Origin: Allomuricauda sp.
GTDB taxonomy: Bacteria > Bacteroidota > Bacteroidia > Flavobacteriales > Flavobacteriaceae
Reading direction: 5' to 3'
Length of the DNA: 64,000 nucleotides
Assembly: GCA_003712125.1 (NCBI GenBank)
Contig: RHLF01000002.1
Coordinates: forward strand, 186,001 to 250,000
Position numbers and translations under genes: made by a program. Below are positions 62,181 to 64,000 of the stretch, piece by piece. Under the pieces are notes generated by a model. It worked only from the letters and a program-made list of their open reading frames with translations. It did not search any database and was not told the origin of the DNA. Within the stretch, counting starts at the first letter, position 1, and each line of letters begins with the position of its first letter.

Positions 62181-64000
62181 ATGCCAAAAGCAAGATTTGA
62201 GGCTCTGGGAAACACCGGAAATACTGGAATAACAGAAATTGAAGAGACTGTAAAGCGGTCAGAACTGTTCGCGAAACTGGTTTTTAATGATGAGAAAATG
62301 TTGCGGTTTTTGACCGATGAGGCCTACTCGAAGGTGAAATCTGCCATTTTTTCGGGCAGCAAGATCGATCGTAAGATCGCCGATCAAGTGGCCGAAGGAA
62401 TGAAGGCCTGGGCGCTATCTATGGGTGCCACCCATTATACGCATTGGTTTCAACCACTGACAGGGGCAACAGCTGAAAAACACGATGCCTTTTTTGATTT
62501 GTTGCCAGATGGTCGTGCCATGGAAAAATTTGGTGGTGGGCAACTGGTTCAGCAAGAGCCCGATGCTTCCAGTTTTCCAAGTGGAGGACTTCGAAATACC
62601 TTCGAAGCAAGAGGGTATACCGCATGGGATCCGACTTCACCGGCATTTATCTACAAAACGACACTTTGTATCCCTACCATTTTTGTGTCCTACACCGGAG
62701 AGGCATTGGACAATAAGGCACCTTTGTTACGCGCCTTAAACGCTGTTGATGAAGCGGCCACGGGAGTGGCACAGTACTTTGACAAGAACGTTCGAAAGGT
62801 AAATGCCACCTTAGGATGGGAACAAGAATATTTCTTGGTTGATAAGGCCTTGGCACAATCACGCCCCGATATTTTAATCACAGGACGCACATTATTGGGC
62901 ACGGCTCCTGCCAAAGGGCAACAACTTGACGATCATTATTTTGGTGTCATTCCGCCGCGGGTATTGGGTTTTATGAGTGATTTGGAAAAACAGTGTACGC
63001 AACTTGGCATACCTGTTAAGACTCGACATAATGAAGTGGCGCCCAACCAATACGAACTTGCTCCTGTCTTTGAAGAGGCCAACCTCTCGGTGGATCATAA
63101 TCTGTTATTGATGGATGTGATGGATGAAGTAGCGTCGAAACATGGTTTTTCTGTTTTATTTCATGAAAAGCCTTTTGCCGGTATCAATGGTTCTGGCAAG
63201 CATAACAACTGGTCCTTGGCCACCGATACGGGGGTCAACTTGCTCAGCCCGGGCAAAACGCCAATGAAGAACCTTCAGTTTTTGACCTTTTTCGTGAATA
63301 CGATCAAGGCTGTGGATACCTATGAAGAATTGTTACGATCATCAATAGCATCGGCAGGAAATGACCATCGTTTGGGAGCCAATGAGGCACCACCGGCCAT
63401 TATCTCCATTTTTATCGGCCAGCAACTCGCCAATGTTTTGGATGAACTGGAAGGGGTTTCCAAAGGAAAACTCTCGCCAGAGGAAAAGACAGAATTAAAG
63501 TTGAATGTAGTAGGTAAAATTCCCGAGATATTGGTTGACAATACCGATCGCAACCGCACCTCTCCCTTTGCCTTTACCGGAAATAAATTTGAGATCAGGG
63601 GGGTAGGTTCCGGGATGAACTGTGCCAAGCCCATGACCGTTTTGAATACCATTGTAGCCAAGCAATTAAACGACTTCAAAAAGGAGGTGGACGCCTTGAT
63701 TGAAAAAAAGAAACTCAAAAAGGACGAAGCGGTATTTAATGTGTTGCGCGAATACATTAAGACCTCAAGAAGAATCCGATTTGATGGCGATGGGTACAGC
63801 AATGAATGGGCTGAAGAAGCGCGGCGAAGAAAACTGAGCAACAACCAGAATACTCCTGAGGCATTACAGATACTTATGGCCAAAGATACCATAGACCTCT
63901 TTGAAGAGATTGAGGTGCTCAGCGAGGCGGAATTAAAAGCACGTCAAGAGGTTGAATTGGAGGCGTATGCGCTTCACATCCAAATTGAAGGTCGCATTTT
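62181..64000 (+). CDS. glnN: Glutamine synthetase type III, partial (C-terminus beyond right edge)
   Basis: The open frame from ATG 62181 (MPKARFEALGNTGNTGITEIEE) is 606 codons to the right edge, with no stop. This matches the long type III enzymes of Bacteroidota and cyanobacteria (roughly 700 residues). The conserved blocks are VFNDEKMLRFLTDEAYSKVK, GATHYTHWFQPLTGATAEKHD, TLGWEQEYFLVDKAL, HNEVAPNQYELAPVFEEAN, FAGINGSGKHNNWSLATD and GSAGND-type ASAGNDHRLGANEAPPAII. The enzyme makes glutamine like GSII but is a dodecamer of a distinct fold family. It is divergent from GSII. Confidence 0.95.
   Translation, partial: MPKARFEALGNTGNTGITEIEETVKRSELFAKLVFNDEKMLRFLTDEAYSKVKSAIFSGSKIDRKIADQVAEGMKAWALSMGATHYTHWFQPLTGATAEKHDAFFDLLPDGRAMEKFGGGQLVQQEPDASSFPSGGLRNTFEARGYTAWDPTSPAFIYKTTLCIPTIFVSYTGEALDNKAPLLRALNAVDEAATGVAQYFDKNVRKVNATLGWEQEYFLVDKALAQSRPDILITGRTLLGTAPAKGQQLDDHYFGVIPPRVLGFMSDLEKQCTQLGIPVKTRHNEVAPNQYELAPVFEEANLSVDHNLLLMDVMDEVASKHGFSVLFHEKPFAGINGSGKHNNWSLATDTGVNLLSPGKTPMKNLQFLTFFVNTIKAVDTYEELLRSSIASAGNDHRLGANEAPPAIISIFIGQQLANVLDELEGVSKGKLSPEEKTELKLNVVGKIPEILVDNTDRNRTSPFAFTGNKFEIRGVGSGMNCAKPMTVLNTIVAKQLNDFKKEVDALIEKKKLKKDEAVFNVLREYIKTSRRIRFDGDGYSNEWAEEARRRKLSNNQNTPEALQILMAKDTIDLFEEIEVLSEAELKARQEVELEAYALHIQIEGRI

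Overview
The window looks like chromosomal DNA of a marine-type member of the Flavobacteriaceae (Bacteroidota). Supporting traits are type IX secretion (T9SS) type B sorting domains, a fused SecDF, LruC-domain lipoproteins, DUF4293 next to rho, a glutamine synthetase III, many short lipoprotein signals, and repeated promoters of the Bacteroidota form TTG-N18..20-TAnnTTTG. No phage, insertion sequence, integrase or CRISPR array was seen. I could not place the genus from sequence alone.

Layout. 1-4.6 kb: a partial lipoprotein, malate dehydrogenase (mdh) and secDF, closed by a strong hairpin. 4.6-13.2 kb: a long minus-strand run (folE, cysS, yidD, lgt, a DUF192 lipoprotein, GNAT, a ModF-like ABC protein, DinB, GNAT, a PLP decarboxylase and a TfoX-like protein). 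13.3-16.7 kb: two paralogous T9SS-exported proteins. 16.8-19.7 kb: a FadL-type outer-membrane protein and a strange Gly/Trp-repeat lipoprotein. 19.8-21.8 kb: proS, then a two-tRNA-Glu plus rpsT transcription unit. 21.8-26.0 kb: two LruC-domain lipoproteins. 26.1-28.7 kb: a duplicated two-gene module of unknown function (exported or soluble small protein plus a polytopic membrane protein). 28.9-41.2 kb: housekeeping genes (rho, truA, an MsbA-like ABC exporter, cdaA, folP, a DoxX-like protein, tpiA, prmA, clpS).

The most coherent accessory region is 41.2-55.1 kb, which I read as a beta-1,3-glucan (laminarin-type) utilisation locus. In order it holds a membrane-tethered regulator with a Y_Y_Y sensor and LuxR-type HTH, a multidomain GH16, a sugar-porter MFS, a very large GH94/GH149-like phosphorylase, a lipoprotein GH17, a GPH-type MFS and a lipoprotein GH16. 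It has no SusC/SusD pair. The inferred route is extracellular or periplasmic cleavage by GH16/GH17, uptake by the MFS carriers and cytoplasmic phosphorolysis to glucose-1-phosphate. The first GH16 is unusual: its catalytic domain is interrupted by a carbohydrate-binding-like module that seems circularly permuted.

55.2-64.0 kb: a hypothetical membrane protein, a lipocalin-like lipoprotein, tRNA-Arg, apt, a BlaI/M56 regulatory pair whose promoter carries phased palindromes, a Ca/Na-type antiporter, and divergently transcribed glutamine synthetases of type II and type III (the latter cut by the right edge).
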